A DNA stretch of 64,000 bases from Paraburkholderia sp. BCC1884 (GTDB lineage Bacteria; Pseudomonadota; Gammaproteobacteria; Burkholderiales; Burkholderiaceae). The position numbers were made by a program, and so were the translations under genes. Positions 15,674 to 23,180 of this stretch are shown piece after piece; position 1 is the stretch's first letter; every line of letters starts with the position of its first letter. The notes beneath the pieces are model-generated. The model was not told where the DNA came from, searched no databases, and was given only the letters and a program-made list of their open reading frames with translations. The stretch is from NCBI RefSeq assembly GCF_900996225.1, contig NZ_CAAJGL010000090.1, forward strand, positions 558,001 to 622,000, read 5' to 3'.

Positions 15674-16564
15674 ATGGCCTTCGAGAATTTCACGCCCTTT
15701 CGCGTCGCCGCGGGCGATGTCGACATTTTTGGAGTGAAGGGGGGATCAGGGCCGCCGCTTCTGTTGCTGCATGGCCATCCGCAATCGCATCTGATCTGGG
15801 CGCGATGCGCCGCCCGGCTGGCCGAGCATTTCACGGTGATCGCCACCGATCTGCGTGGCTATGGCGCATCGGGCAAGCCGCCGAGCGACGCCGCCCACAC
15901 GCCGTATTCCAAACGCACGATGGCGGCCGACCAAGTCGCCGTGATGCGCCACTTCGGCTTCGAGCGTTTCCTGGTCTGCGCGCACGATCGCGGCGCTCGT
16001 GTCGCGCATCGCATGGCGCTCGATCACGCCGACGCCGTCGAGCGTCTAATGCTGCTCGACATCGCGCCGACGCTCGCCATGTACGAAGCGACCGACCGCA
16101 CGTTCGCGACGCTTTACTTTCACTGGTTCTTCCTGATTCAGGCCGAGCCATTGCCCGAAACCTTGATCGGCGCAGACCCGGCCGCTTATGTCGATGCGGT
16201 AATGGGTGGCCGTCACGCGGGTCTGGCGCCGTTCGATCCCGCCGCGCTCGATGCTTATCGGTCGGCGCTGGCGCAACCCGGTGCCGTGCACGCGATGTGC
16301 GAGGACTACCGGGCGTCGGCGAGTATCGACCTCGAACACGATCGCAGCGATATCGAGCGCGGCCACAAGATCGGCTGTCCGCTGCGCGTGTTGTGGGGCG
16401 ACAAGGGTGTGATCGAAAAATGCTTCGACGCGCTCGACGAATGGCGTCACGTGGCGCGTGACGTGAGCGGCCGCTCGCTGTCCTGCGGGCATTACATTCC
16501 CGAAGAGGCACCCGACGAACTGGTCGCGGAAATGCTGTCCTTCTTCGAGGCGGTCGAACAATAG
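15674..16564 (+). CDS. Haloacetate dehalogenase-like alpha/beta hydrolase (fluoroacetate dehalogenase type)
   Basis: 296-residue alpha/beta hydrolase from the ATG at 15674. Residues known to be essential in fluoroacetate dehalogenases appear in order: nucleophile D105 in HDRGARVAHR, carboxylate-binding R106 and R109, D129 in LLDIAPT, the halide-binding pair H150-W151 in LYFHWFFL, a Tyr in MCEDYRA, and the catalytic base H273 in GHYIPEE. Positions sit close to those reported for the Burkholderia FA1 enzyme (D104, R105, R108, D128, H149, W150, H271). The Asp nucleophile excludes a serine esterase. An epoxide hydrolase is less likely because of the DRGAR and HW motifs. The gene is divergent from nitronate monooxygenase across a shared regulatory region. 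Confidence 0.85.
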   Translation: MAFENFTPFRVAAGDVDIFGVKGGSGPPLLLLHGHPQSHLIWARCAARLAEHFTVIATDLRGYGASGKPPSDAAHTPYSKRTMAADQVAVMRHFGFERFLVCAHDRGARVAHRMALDHADAVERLMLLDIAPTLAMYEATDRTFATLYFHWFFLIQAEPLPETLIGADPAAYVDAVMGGRHAGLAPFDPAALDAYRSALAQPGAVHAMCEDYRASASIDLEHDRSDIERGHKIGCPLRVLWGDKGVIEKCFDALDEWRHVARDVSGRSLSCGHYIPEEAPDELVAEMLSFFEAVEQ

Positions 16565-16927
16565 GCCGCTTTTTCTCCGCAGCCGTGCAATGCGCGCCCG
16601 CGTGCCCCGTTCAGCTGAGCGGCGGCAAGCGGCGCGGCGGCATCTGGCGAACTCGTCTGCGTCGATATTACGGATTCCGGATTATTTTCGGCGATGAATG
16701 GTCATATGAGCCGATCAATATTCCGTGTATGCCCGTTTAAAAGCAGACGTCAACCTTCTGTAGGGAAATCACCGATGCGGTCAAAAAAGCGGCGCGCGTA
16801 TCATCGGTAACGACGCTGATCACGTCCGACAGAATTTCCGCCGCTCGCCTTCATAGTCGGGCGGCTTTCTTTTTGTTGCGACGAATGGCGGTGCAGCATG
16901 CGTGTGCGAGGCCATCGCGTCGGCAAT
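16565..16927. other. 363-bp intergenic region ending in an unpaired terminator
   Basis: No supportable gene. It lies between convergent genes, and a plus-strand terminator-like hairpin sits at 16840-16874, nearly 280 bp beyond the dehalogenase stop. That leaves room for either a long 3' UTR or a small plus-strand RNA. The stretch around 16670-16760 is AT-rich compared with the surroundings. Confidence 0.4.
16840..16874 (+). terminator. Orphan plus-strand intrinsic terminator
   Basis: GCCGCTCG (16840-16847) pairs with CGGGCGGC (16858-16865), 8 bp with one G-U pair, around a 10-nt loop, and is followed by TTTCTTTTT. No plus-strand coding region ends within 270 bp. Confidence 0.55.
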
Positions 16928-17848
16928 TCATCCTTGGCGGGCGACGATGCGCGCGCCATCCAATTCCAGCGGCCCGTTCCTCGCCGCCAGTTCCTCGACA
17001 ATCCCCTTCAACAGCGCAGGCCACTCGCCGTGCGGCGCGAGCATCGATGCGGCGGCGCGCATCACGGCGGCGTGATCGAGCATGGCCAGCAACGTGTCGA
17101 AACGCATCTCGCGGACTTCGAGCAGCTTGAACGCGATTAGCACCTTTAGCGCATTCTTCGCATTGCGCGCAGGATCGGCGCGCAACCACGCGACGCGTGA
17201 AAACGCTTTGTCGAGCGCCTGTTCGACGTTCGTGAAAGGCGCGCCGTGACCCGGAATCACGAGCCGAACATCGAGCTTCTGAATCGCTTCGAGCACGGCC
17301 TGCTCTTCGGCGAATCCGCTTTCTCCTTCCAATTCGGGAAAGATCACCCCGAAGCCGTTTTCCCACAGGGCGTCCGCGCTGATCAGGATGCGTTGCTCCG
17401 CGCAATACAGCATCAGCGAGTGAGGATCGTGGCCAGGTGCGCCGAGCACCTGCCAGTCGAGCGCGCCGAGCCGCAACTGCGCGCCGGGCGCAATCGTTTC
17501 GGTGAAGGCGAAGCGCTCGCAGGTTTGGCCGGTGGCGCGGAAGCTAAGGCGCGCTTCATTCCATTCGCGGACGGTCTCTGCTTCGGACACGGGAATGAGC
17601 GTGCGGCATGGCCATGTGGCCTGCAGCAGCGCATTGCCGCCGCAGTGATCCGAATGGAGATGCGTGTTGACGATCAGATCGAGCGGCCTCCTGCCGAGCG
17701 CCTGCTGCACCAACGCGAGCGTCTGCGGCGCATGCGTGGCATAACCCGTATCGACCAGCGCGGTGCACGCCTCGTCGATCAGCAATACGTTGTTCGACGA
17801 CAGCCAGCCGCGCTCGAATACCCGGATCGACGGCGGCAGCGCGATCAC
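16928..17848 (-). CDS. MBL-fold metallo-hydrolase
   Basis: 306-residue metallo-beta-lactamase-fold hydrolase. The zinc-binding motif THLHSDH (H63, H65, D67, H68) is followed by the downstream ligands in GAPGHDPHSLMLYC and the terminal His in VIPGHGAPF. The C-terminal part is helical (FSRVAWLRADPARNAKNALKVLIAFKLLE), as in the winged-helix-like extension of LACTB2-type hydrolases. Substrate is unknown; thioester or nucleic-acid hydrolysis are both possible for this fold. The start overlaps the stop of the upstream MaoC-like gene (ATG at 17846-17848 over TGA at 17845-17847), so it is the last member of a translationally coupled run. Confidence 0.9.
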   Translation of the reverse strand: MIALPPSIRVFERGWLSSNNVLLIDEACTALVDTGYATHAPQTLALVQQALGRRPLDLIVNTHLHSDHCGGNALLQATWPCRTLIPVSEAETVREWNEARLSFRATGQTCERFAFTETIAPGAQLRLGALDWQVLGAPGHDPHSLMLYCAEQRILISADALWENGFGVIFPELEGESGFAEEQAVLEAIQKLDVRLVIPGHGAPFTNVEQALDKAFSRVAWLRADPARNAKNALKVLIAFKLLEVREMRFDTLLAMLDHAAVMRAAASMLAPHGEWPALLKGIVEELAARNGPLELDGARIVARQG

Positions 17849-18312
17849 GATGCGCCGCCGTTCGCTGGCGCGGACGCTTCCGGTTTTGGCATCACGAGAA
17901 TGGTGGAGGTACCGGTCAGCATGGTGTCGCCGCGCTGGTTCACGACCGTGCCGTCGAGATGCGTCAAATCGCCATTCAGACTCGCCTTCCAGTACGCATC
18001 GCGCACGCGCCAGGTGATCGTCAGCGTGTCGTCCGCGTGAACGGCCTTCTTCAGCTTGATATCGAATTCGAGGCCGAGCGGCTGCGCGTAAGTGGAAAAA
18101 TGCGTGGCCAGCAACGCCATGAAGTGCGCAGTGGGCTGCGTGCCGGATGCGATCAGACCGCCGAAGCGGCTTTGCGCGGCATAGGCCTCATCGTGATGCA
18201 GCGGGTTCATATCGTTGACGAGCATGGCGAAGGACTTCACCGAATCCGCCGACAACGCCAGCGTCGAGCTAAAGGTCTCGCCGATCGTCACGATGCGCGG
18301 CGCCGGCTTCAT
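17845..18312 (-). CDS. MaoC-like (R)-specific hydratase, hot-dog fold
   Basis: 155-residue single hot-dog protein. The hydratase motif D-x-N-P-[LI]-H-x-D is visible as DMNPLHHDEAYAAQSRFGGLIASG, with the catalytic Asp and His; C-terminal strands follow (GLEFDIKLKKAVHADDTLTITWRV, GTVVNQRGDTMLTG). It probably hydrates trans-2-enoyl-CoA or a related thioester to the R-3-hydroxy form. That could feed PHB synthesis or acyl-CoA metabolism; role inferred. The ATG at 18312 has AAGGAG upstream and overlaps the DUF1289 stop, and the gene's own stop overlaps the next start, indicating coupling. Confidence 0.85.
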   Translation of the reverse strand: MKPAPRIVTIGETFSSTLALSADSVKSFAMLVNDMNPLHHDEAYAAQSRFGGLIASGTQPTAHFMALLATHFSTYAQPLGLEFDIKLKKAVHADDTLTITWRVRDAYWKASLNGDLTHLDGTVVNQRGDTMLTGTSTILVMPKPEASAPANGGAS

Positions 18313-18536
18313 CGCGGCTCCTTCATCCGGACGGCGATGAACTGCGCGTGGCGCGCTTCGATCGCGTCCCACACGGCGCGCTTCTCATCGCCGTCGAACA
18401 GGGACCAGCCGGCGATCTCATCGATGGTGCGCAGGCATCCTTCGCACCAGCCTGTCGCTGCGTCCATCCTGCACACGCTGATGCACGGCGACGGCACGGC
18501 GTCGTCCTGGCTGGCGATGTGGGCGCCCGCTGTCAT
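18309..18536 (-). CDS. DUF1289 family small cysteine protein
   Basis: 75 residues. It contains the family's defining four-cysteine pattern SPCISVCRMDAATGWCEGCLRTIDEIAGW, with C-x3-C and C-x2-C, probably a metal site. A helical tail follows (DEKRAVWDAIEARHAQF). Function of DUF1289 proteins is not established. The gene lies 4 bp after the YbaK-like gene and overlaps the MaoC-like gene, inside a coupled operon. Confidence 0.9.
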   Translation of the reverse strand: MTAGAHIASQDDAVPSPCISVCRMDAATGWCEGCLRTIDEIAGWSLFDGDEKRAVWDAIEARHAQFIAVRMKEPR

Positions 18537-18540
18537 GACT

Positions 18541-19062
18541 TCAGGCGCCCTCGCGCAAGGCCACGTCGACCACCGGTGCGCCGGTCAGTGTGATCAATTC
18601 CTGCGCCGTCAGATTGAACACCGCGTGCGGGTGGCCGGCTGCGGCCCACAAGCTGTCGAGTTCGAGCAGATCGGCGTCGATCAACGTGACCGGTTCGACG
18701 GCGTGACCAATCGGGCAGACGCCGCCAATCGCATAGCCGGTTTTTTCGCGCACGAACTTCGCGTCCGCGCGGCCGATCTCGCCGACTTTCGCGGCGACCT
18801 TCTTTTCATCGACGCGATTCGCGCCACTCGCCACGACCAGCACCGGGGCATCGTCTTCGCGACGGCGGAACAGAATCGACTTGGCGATCTGCGCGACCGA
18901 GCAGCCGAGACCCGCGGCGGCTTCCGCGGACGTCTTGCCGGTTTCCGGCAACATCACGATTCGACCCGCGTGACCGCGTTCGCGCAACAGCAGCGCAACG
19001 CGCCGTGCCGAGTCCGGAAGAGCGGTGAGATCGTCGGATTCGAGAGAAGCGTGGTCCGTCAT
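18541..19062 (-). CDS. YbaK/EbsC-type aminoacyl-tRNA deacylase
   Basis: 173-residue member of the YbaK/ProX family that hydrolyses mischarged tRNA, classically Cys-tRNA(Pro). Typical blocks are AEAAAGLGCSVAQIAKSILFR with the invariant Lys, PVLVVASGANRVDEKKVAA, and GYAIGGVCPIGH, the conserved GG-x-x-P-x-G loop. The C-terminal segment is AAGHPHAVFNLTAQELITLTGAPVVDVA. The specific substrate amino acid cannot be read from the sequence, and the longer N-terminus is unlike E. coli YbaK. It lies 42 bp downstream of mvaB on the same strand. Confidence 0.88.
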   Translation of the reverse strand: MTDHASLESDDLTALPDSARRVALLLRERGHAGRIVMLPETGKTSAEAAAGLGCSVAQIAKSILFRRREDDAPVLVVASGANRVDEKKVAAKVGEIGRADAKFVREKTGYAIGGVCPIGHAVEPVTLIDADLLELDSLWAAAGHPHAVFNLTAQELITLTGAPVVDVALREGA

Positions 19063-19104
19063 CGTTTCAGGTTCCGATTGATTGGCGTGAGGGTTGGGCA
19101 GGCG

Positions 19105-20031
19105 TCAAACGCAGTTCGTTGCTTCGCTGCGCGCTTTGGCGAGCAGCGCTTTACCGGCGCGCGAAACATTGGGCCGGCCGATCGAGGTCGAAATGAAATC
19201 GCCGATCGCTACGACTTGCGCCAGGTCGATACCGGTCTCGATGCCGAGGCCGTTCATCAAATACAGGACGTCTTCGGTCGCGACGTTGCCGGTCGCGCCC
19301 TTCGCATACGGACAGCCGCCGAGACCCGCCACCGACGCGTGATAAATCTCGATGCCTTCCTGCAACGCTGCGTAGATGTTCGCGAGCGCCTGGCCGTAGG
19401 TGTCGTGAAAGTGACCGGAAAGACGTTCACGCGGAAACACTTTTGTGACGGCTTCGAACACTTCGCGCGTACGTTTGGGTGTGCCGACGCCGATCGTGTC
19501 GGCGATATCGATCTCGTCGCAACCGAGCGCCGCGAAGCGTTCGACCACGTCCACTACCGACGCTACCGGCACCTCGCCCTGATACGGGCAGCCGAGCGCG
19601 CACGACACGCTGCCGCGAATCCGCACGCCATGCTCCTTGGCCGCCTGCACGACCGGCGCGAACCGGTCGATGCTTTCGGCGATGCTGCAATTGATGTTCT
19701 TCTGCGAGAAGGCCTCGCTGGCGGCGCCGAAGATCACGATCTCGTCGGCACGCGCCGCGAGCGCGCCTTCGAAGCCGCGCAGATTCGGCGTCAGCACCGA
19801 ATAGATCGTTCCCGGACGGCGTTCGATAGCGGCCATCACCTCGGCGCCGTCGGCCATCTGCGGGACCCATTTCGGCGACACGAACGACGCCGCCTCGACA
19901 TTGCGGATGCCGGCGGCCGACAGGCGATTGATCAGGTCGACCTTGATCGCGGTGGTGACGAATTCCTTTTCGTTCTGCAATCCGTCGCGCGGACCGACTT
20001 CGACGATTTTCACTTGCTGGGGTAGAGCCAT
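19105..20031 (-). CDS. mvaB: Hydroxymethylglutaryl-CoA lyase
   Basis: Cleaves HMG-CoA to acetoacetate and acetyl-CoA in leucine catabolism; cytoplasmic, metal-dependent TIM barrel of 308 residues, the normal length. VEVGPRDGLQNEK near residue 10 carries the metal-binding Asp and catalytic Arg. HFHDTYGQALANI supplies the His-x-His metal ligands. The signature GLGGCPYAKGATGNVATED contains the catalytic Cys and ends in the usual C-terminal block. Start ATG at 20031. It forms part of a minus-strand run with ghrA upstream (52 bp) and the YbaK-like gene downstream (42 bp). Confidence 0.96.
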   Translation of the reverse strand: MALPQQVKIVEVGPRDGLQNEKEFVTTAIKVDLINRLSAAGIRNVEAASFVSPKWVPQMADGAEVMAAIERRPGTIYSVLTPNLRGFEGALAARADEIVIFGAASEAFSQKNINCSIAESIDRFAPVVQAAKEHGVRIRGSVSCALGCPYQGEVPVASVVDVVERFAALGCDEIDIADTIGVGTPKRTREVFEAVTKVFPRERLSGHFHDTYGQALANIYAALQEGIEIYHASVAGLGGCPYAKGATGNVATEDVLYLMNGLGIETGIDLAQVVAIGDFISTSIGRPNVSRAGKALLAKARSEATNCV

Positions 20032-20083
20032 GATGTGTCTCCTCTTGCGCGTTGCCGCGCTCCTTCGATTGGATTGGCCGGTG

Positions 20084-21025
20084 TCAGTATCCGCGGTCGA
20101 GATTCACCACGCCGCTGACGGTGTCGCCGTGCGCCAGCGCTTTGATCTTGCGTGCCACTTGCGCGACGCTTTCCGCGCGCAACGTGAGGGCGGACATGTG
20201 CGGCGTGATCGTAATGCGCGGTTCCTGCCAGAACAGATGATCGGGCGGTAAGGGTTCTTCGCGGAACACGTCGAGCGTGGCGGCGGCGAGCTGGCCGCTT
20301 GCGAGCGCGTCGAGCAGGTCCTGTTCGACAAGATGGCCGCCGCGCGCGACGTTGATCAGATACGCGCCCTGCGCGAGCTTCGCGAAGGTCCGTGCGTTGA
20401 GTACATCGCCCGTTTCCGGCGTATGCGGCAGCAGATTCACCAGCACTTTGACGCCGTCGAGAAATGCGTCGAACTGTGCTTCGCCAGCGAACGTGGTGAT
20501 GCCCGCGACGTCGCGCGCGCTACGGCTGTAGCCTCGCACCGGCAGGCCGAACGATGCAAGCGTGCGCGCCACATGCGCGCCGAGCACGCCGAGTCCCAGC
20601 ACCCCAACGGTAAATGTTTCGCGCGGATGCGGATCGAGTACCTGCCAGCGGCGCGCGTCCTGCTGCGTTTGATATTCGTCGAAGCGGCGCAGATAACGCA
20701 GCACAGCGTGGGTCACGTACTCGGCCATCTGCGGGGCCATGCCGCTGTCTTCGAGGCGGATCAGTTGTGCGTTGCGCGGCAACGTGCCGGGTTGCGCGTG
20801 TTCCAGCGCGAGGATTGCATCGACGCCCGCGCCGAGGTTAAAAATTGCCCGCAGATCGGCGCGGCCCGCGAACATCTCGCGCGGCGGCCGCCAGACGACC
20901 GCGAAATCGGCGGGCGCGGTGTCGCCTGCTTGCCATTCGCGCAGATCGGCCTCGGGCAGTGCACGCGCAAAGTCGTGCAGCCACTCGGCGACGTCGGCAT
21001 GCGGCATGTAGAAGAGGATTTTCAT
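20084..21025 (-). CDS. ghrA: Glyoxylate/hydroxypyruvate reductase A
   Basis: 313-residue NAD(P)H-dependent D-2-hydroxyacid dehydrogenase. It starts MKILFYMPHADVAEW as in GhrA proteins. The nucleotide-binding motif GVLGLGVLGAHVAR is near residue 140. The catalytic triad appears as Arg in NVARGGHLVEQDLLDAL, Glu in DVFREEPLP and His in ITITPHMSALT. The protein reduces glyoxylate to glycolate and hydroxypyruvate to glycerate. As the first gene of the minus-strand run to 16928 it may give the operon promoter, in the 323-bp divergent gap to 21349. Confidence 0.94.
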   Translation of the reverse strand: MKILFYMPHADVAEWLHDFARALPEADLREWQAGDTAPADFAVVWRPPREMFAGRADLRAIFNLGAGVDAILALEHAQPGTLPRNAQLIRLEDSGMAPQMAEYVTHAVLRYLRRFDEYQTQQDARRWQVLDPHPRETFTVGVLGLGVLGAHVARTLASFGLPVRGYSRSARDVAGITTFAGEAQFDAFLDGVKVLVNLLPHTPETGDVLNARTFAKLAQGAYLINVARGGHLVEQDLLDALASGQLAAATLDVFREEPLPPDHLFWQEPRITITPHMSALTLRAESVAQVARKIKALAHGDTVSGVVNLDRGY

Positions 21026-21348
21026 ACGGTGCCCAATGCGCCTGTGCGGCCAGTTCGGGTTGCGGTGAGGCCGTGATGCGGCGGCTGCGAGCGCTGTTTC
21101 GCAACGAACGACGCCTGCTGCATGGGGCTCCTCCTTTTATGGATAGGCTTCATTCTACTTTTTCGACGCGATTCGCGCCCGTTTGCGCACGAGCGTGCAT
21201 ATCGTATGGCTCGCGTCGGCAGGGCGACGTGCCGTGTTAGCGCCTTCTCGCGTGTTTTTACGCCATAACCAAAGCACAAAAACTTGGTTCGTGCGTGCGG
21301 TGCGCAGCGGGACAATCAAGTTCCGGATTTCCGCAGCGAGGGACCGAC
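21026..21348. other. 323-bp divergent intergenic region
   Basis: Separates ghrA (minus) from a serine hydrolase gene (plus). I see no convincing operator, RNA structure or promoter hexamer pair here. GAGGGA at 21336-21341 is the ribosome site for the plus-strand gene. Confidence 0.5.
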
Positions 21349-21951
21349 ATGCTTTCTTGCACCAAATCGACATGGCCGCCGCGCCTCGTGACCGTTCCCG
21401 GTCTGCACGGCAGCGAGGGCGCGCACTGGCAAACATGGCTGGAGCGTCAGTTCGCGCGCTCGCTGCGGGTCGAACAGACCGACTGGGACGCGCCGGACCT
21501 CGCGCTGTGGGCGACGTCGTTGCGCGATTTGCTGGCCCGCGAGCGCGGGCCGTTCGTGCTGGCCGCGCACAGCTTCGGCTGCCTCGCGACCGCGCATGCG
21601 TTGCAACAGGCGTCGTATGCCAACGACGTGGTCGGCGTGCTGTTCGTGGCGCCTGCCAGTCCGCAGAAATTCGCCTTTGCGGGTGCATTCGACGCGCGGC
21701 GTCTGGGTGTGCCGTCGATTCTGATCGGCAGCGAAACCGATCCGTGGATGCCGCTGGCCGGATCGCGTGAGCTTGCGCAGCGTTTCGGTAGTGCGTTCGT
21801 CAATCTCGGCGATGCAGGGCATATCAACACCGCGGCCGGATTCGGTCCGTGGCCGCGCGCCAAATATTTCGTCGATACGCTGGTGCATTGCGCCGCGCCG
21901 CTGCGTTTTCGCGAGGAGCCGTTCGAGGCCGCACAGCACGCGTTCATGTGA
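21349..21951 (+). CDS. RBBP9/YdeN-family serine hydrolase
   Basis: 200-residue small alpha/beta hydrolase. The diagnostic N-terminal motif is VPGLHGSEGAHWQTWLE, with the nucleophile Ser in AAHSFGCLAT, the acid in GSETDPWMPL, and the catalytic His in GDAGHINTAAGFG followed by PWPRAK. This family has serine hydrolase activity with unknown natural substrates. The ATG at 21349 follows GAGGGACCGAC; upstream in-frame codons are not needed. It is on the plus strand, ending 110 bp before the sulfate-binding protein gene. Confidence 0.9.
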   Translation: MLSCTKSTWPPRLVTVPGLHGSEGAHWQTWLERQFARSLRVEQTDWDAPDLALWATSLRDLLARERGPFVLAAHSFGCLATAHALQQASYANDVVGVLFVAPASPQKFAFAGAFDARRLGVPSILIGSETDPWMPLAGSRELAQRFGSAFVNLGDAGHINTAAGFGPWPRAKYFVDTLVHCAAPLRFREEPFEAAQHAFM

Positions 21952-22061
21952 GCGCATCGCCGCGCGTGCGTGCCTGCGCCAGTAAGCGATCCGTTAGAAT
22001 CCCGCTTTACGCTGCGCGTTCGTGCGGCTGCAGGTTTTCATCATCGATAGGCGGGGACAAG

Positions 22062-23087
22062 ATGGCAGGCAAGACGGGGACATCGCGCTGGCTGGCAGCC
22101 GGCATAACGACAATCACGCTCGCGATGAGCGGCATCTCGACGGCGCACGCCGATACGTCGTTGCTCAACGTGTCGTATGACGTGACGCGCGAGTTGTATA
22201 AGGACATCAACGCCAGCTTCGTCGCGGCATACAAGCAGAAGAGCGGTGAGACCGTGTCGATCCGTCAGTCGCATGGTGCTTCGAGCGCGCAGGCGTTGTC
22301 GGTGCTGCAAGGCTTGCAGGCCGACGTGGTGACGATGAACCAGCCGAACGATATCGACCTGCTCGCCGAGAAGGGGCAACTGGTGCCGGCCAACTGGCGC
22401 ACGCGTCTGCCGAACGACAGCGCGCCTTACACCACCACGATGGTGTTCCTCGTACGCAAGGGCAACCCCAAGCACATCAAGGATTGGGACGATCTCGCGA
22501 AACCGGGCATGCAGGTGGTGATTGCGAATCCGAAGACGTCGGGCAATGGGCGTTACACGTATCTGGCCGCGTGGGGCTATCGCAAGCAGCATGGTGGGAC
22601 GGATGCCCAGGCGCTCGACTTGGAAAAAGCCATCTTCAGGAACGTGCCAGTGCTCGACACGGGCGGCCGTGGCGCGACGACCACCTTCACGCAACGCGGC
22701 ATCGGCGACGTGCTGGTGACGTTCGAAAATGAGGTGTCGCTGATCGACAGCGGCGTGGGGGCGGGTAATTTCGAAGCCGTGTATCCGTCAGTGAGTTTGC
22801 TAGCTGCGCCGCCGGTTTCGATCGTCGACAAGGTGGTCGACAAGCGCGGCACACGCAAGGAAGCGCAGGCATATCTCGACTATCTGTGGTCGCCGGCCGC
22901 GCAGGAAATCATCGCGCAGCATCATCTGCGTCCGCGCGACAAGGACGTGTTGGCGAAGCATGCGGCGGAGTTCAAACCGATCAAGACATTCACCGTCGAA
23001 GAAATGTTCGGCAGCTGGCAGAAGGCGCAGCAAACGCATTTCTCCGACGGCGGGACGTTCGATCAGATCATCGTCGACAAGAAGTAG
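22062..23087 (+). CDS. Sulfate/thiosulfate ABC transporter periplasmic binding protein
   Basis: 341-residue periplasmic solute-binding protein. It has an Ala-rich signal peptide (LAAGITTITLAMSGISTAHA, cleavage near residue 31). The mature protein begins DTSLLNVSYDVTRELYKDIN. Family marks are QSHGASSAQALSVLQGLQADVVTMNQPNDID, VFLVRKGNPKHIKDWDDL, VIANPKTSGNGRYTYLAAWGY and LVTFENEVSLI. It delivers sulfate or thiosulfate to a CysTWA-type permease. Those permease genes are not adjacent: the gene is followed at once by a strong terminator, so it stands alone. The start is set by AGGCGGGGACAAG before ATG at 22062. Confidence 0.94.
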   Translation: MAGKTGTSRWLAAGITTITLAMSGISTAHADTSLLNVSYDVTRELYKDINASFVAAYKQKSGETVSIRQSHGASSAQALSVLQGLQADVVTMNQPNDIDLLAEKGQLVPANWRTRLPNDSAPYTTTMVFLVRKGNPKHIKDWDDLAKPGMQVVIANPKTSGNGRYTYLAAWGYRKQHGGTDAQALDLEKAIFRNVPVLDTGGRGATTTFTQRGIGDVLVTFENEVSLIDSGVGAGNFEAVYPSVSLLAAPPVSIVDKVVDKRGTRKEAQAYLDYLWSPAAQEIIAQHHLRPRDKDVLAKHAAEFKPIKTFTVEEMFGSWQKAQQTHFSDGGTFDQIIVDKK

Positions 23088-23105
23088 TCGATCGCGGCTC
23101 AACGT

Positions 23106-23139
23106 AAAAAGGCCGCCTCGTTTCCGAGGCGGCCTTTTT
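23106..23139 (+). terminator. Strong intrinsic terminator after the sulfate-binding protein
   Basis: A 15-bp stem AAAAAGGCCGCCTCG / CGAGGCGGCCTTTTT with loop TTTC, followed by more T residues. It may also serve bioB on the opposite strand, whose stop is 42 bp away. Confidence 0.92.
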
Positions 23140-23180
23140 TTCATCGCATGCGTTTGAGCGTGTGCAGCAAGTCCCAATGC

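Noticed and set aside
17959..20025. 688-codon plus-strand open frame
   Set aside because: Runs across four well-supported minus-strand genes (hydratase, DUF1289, deacylase, mvaB); it is a shadow caused by high GC at third positions.
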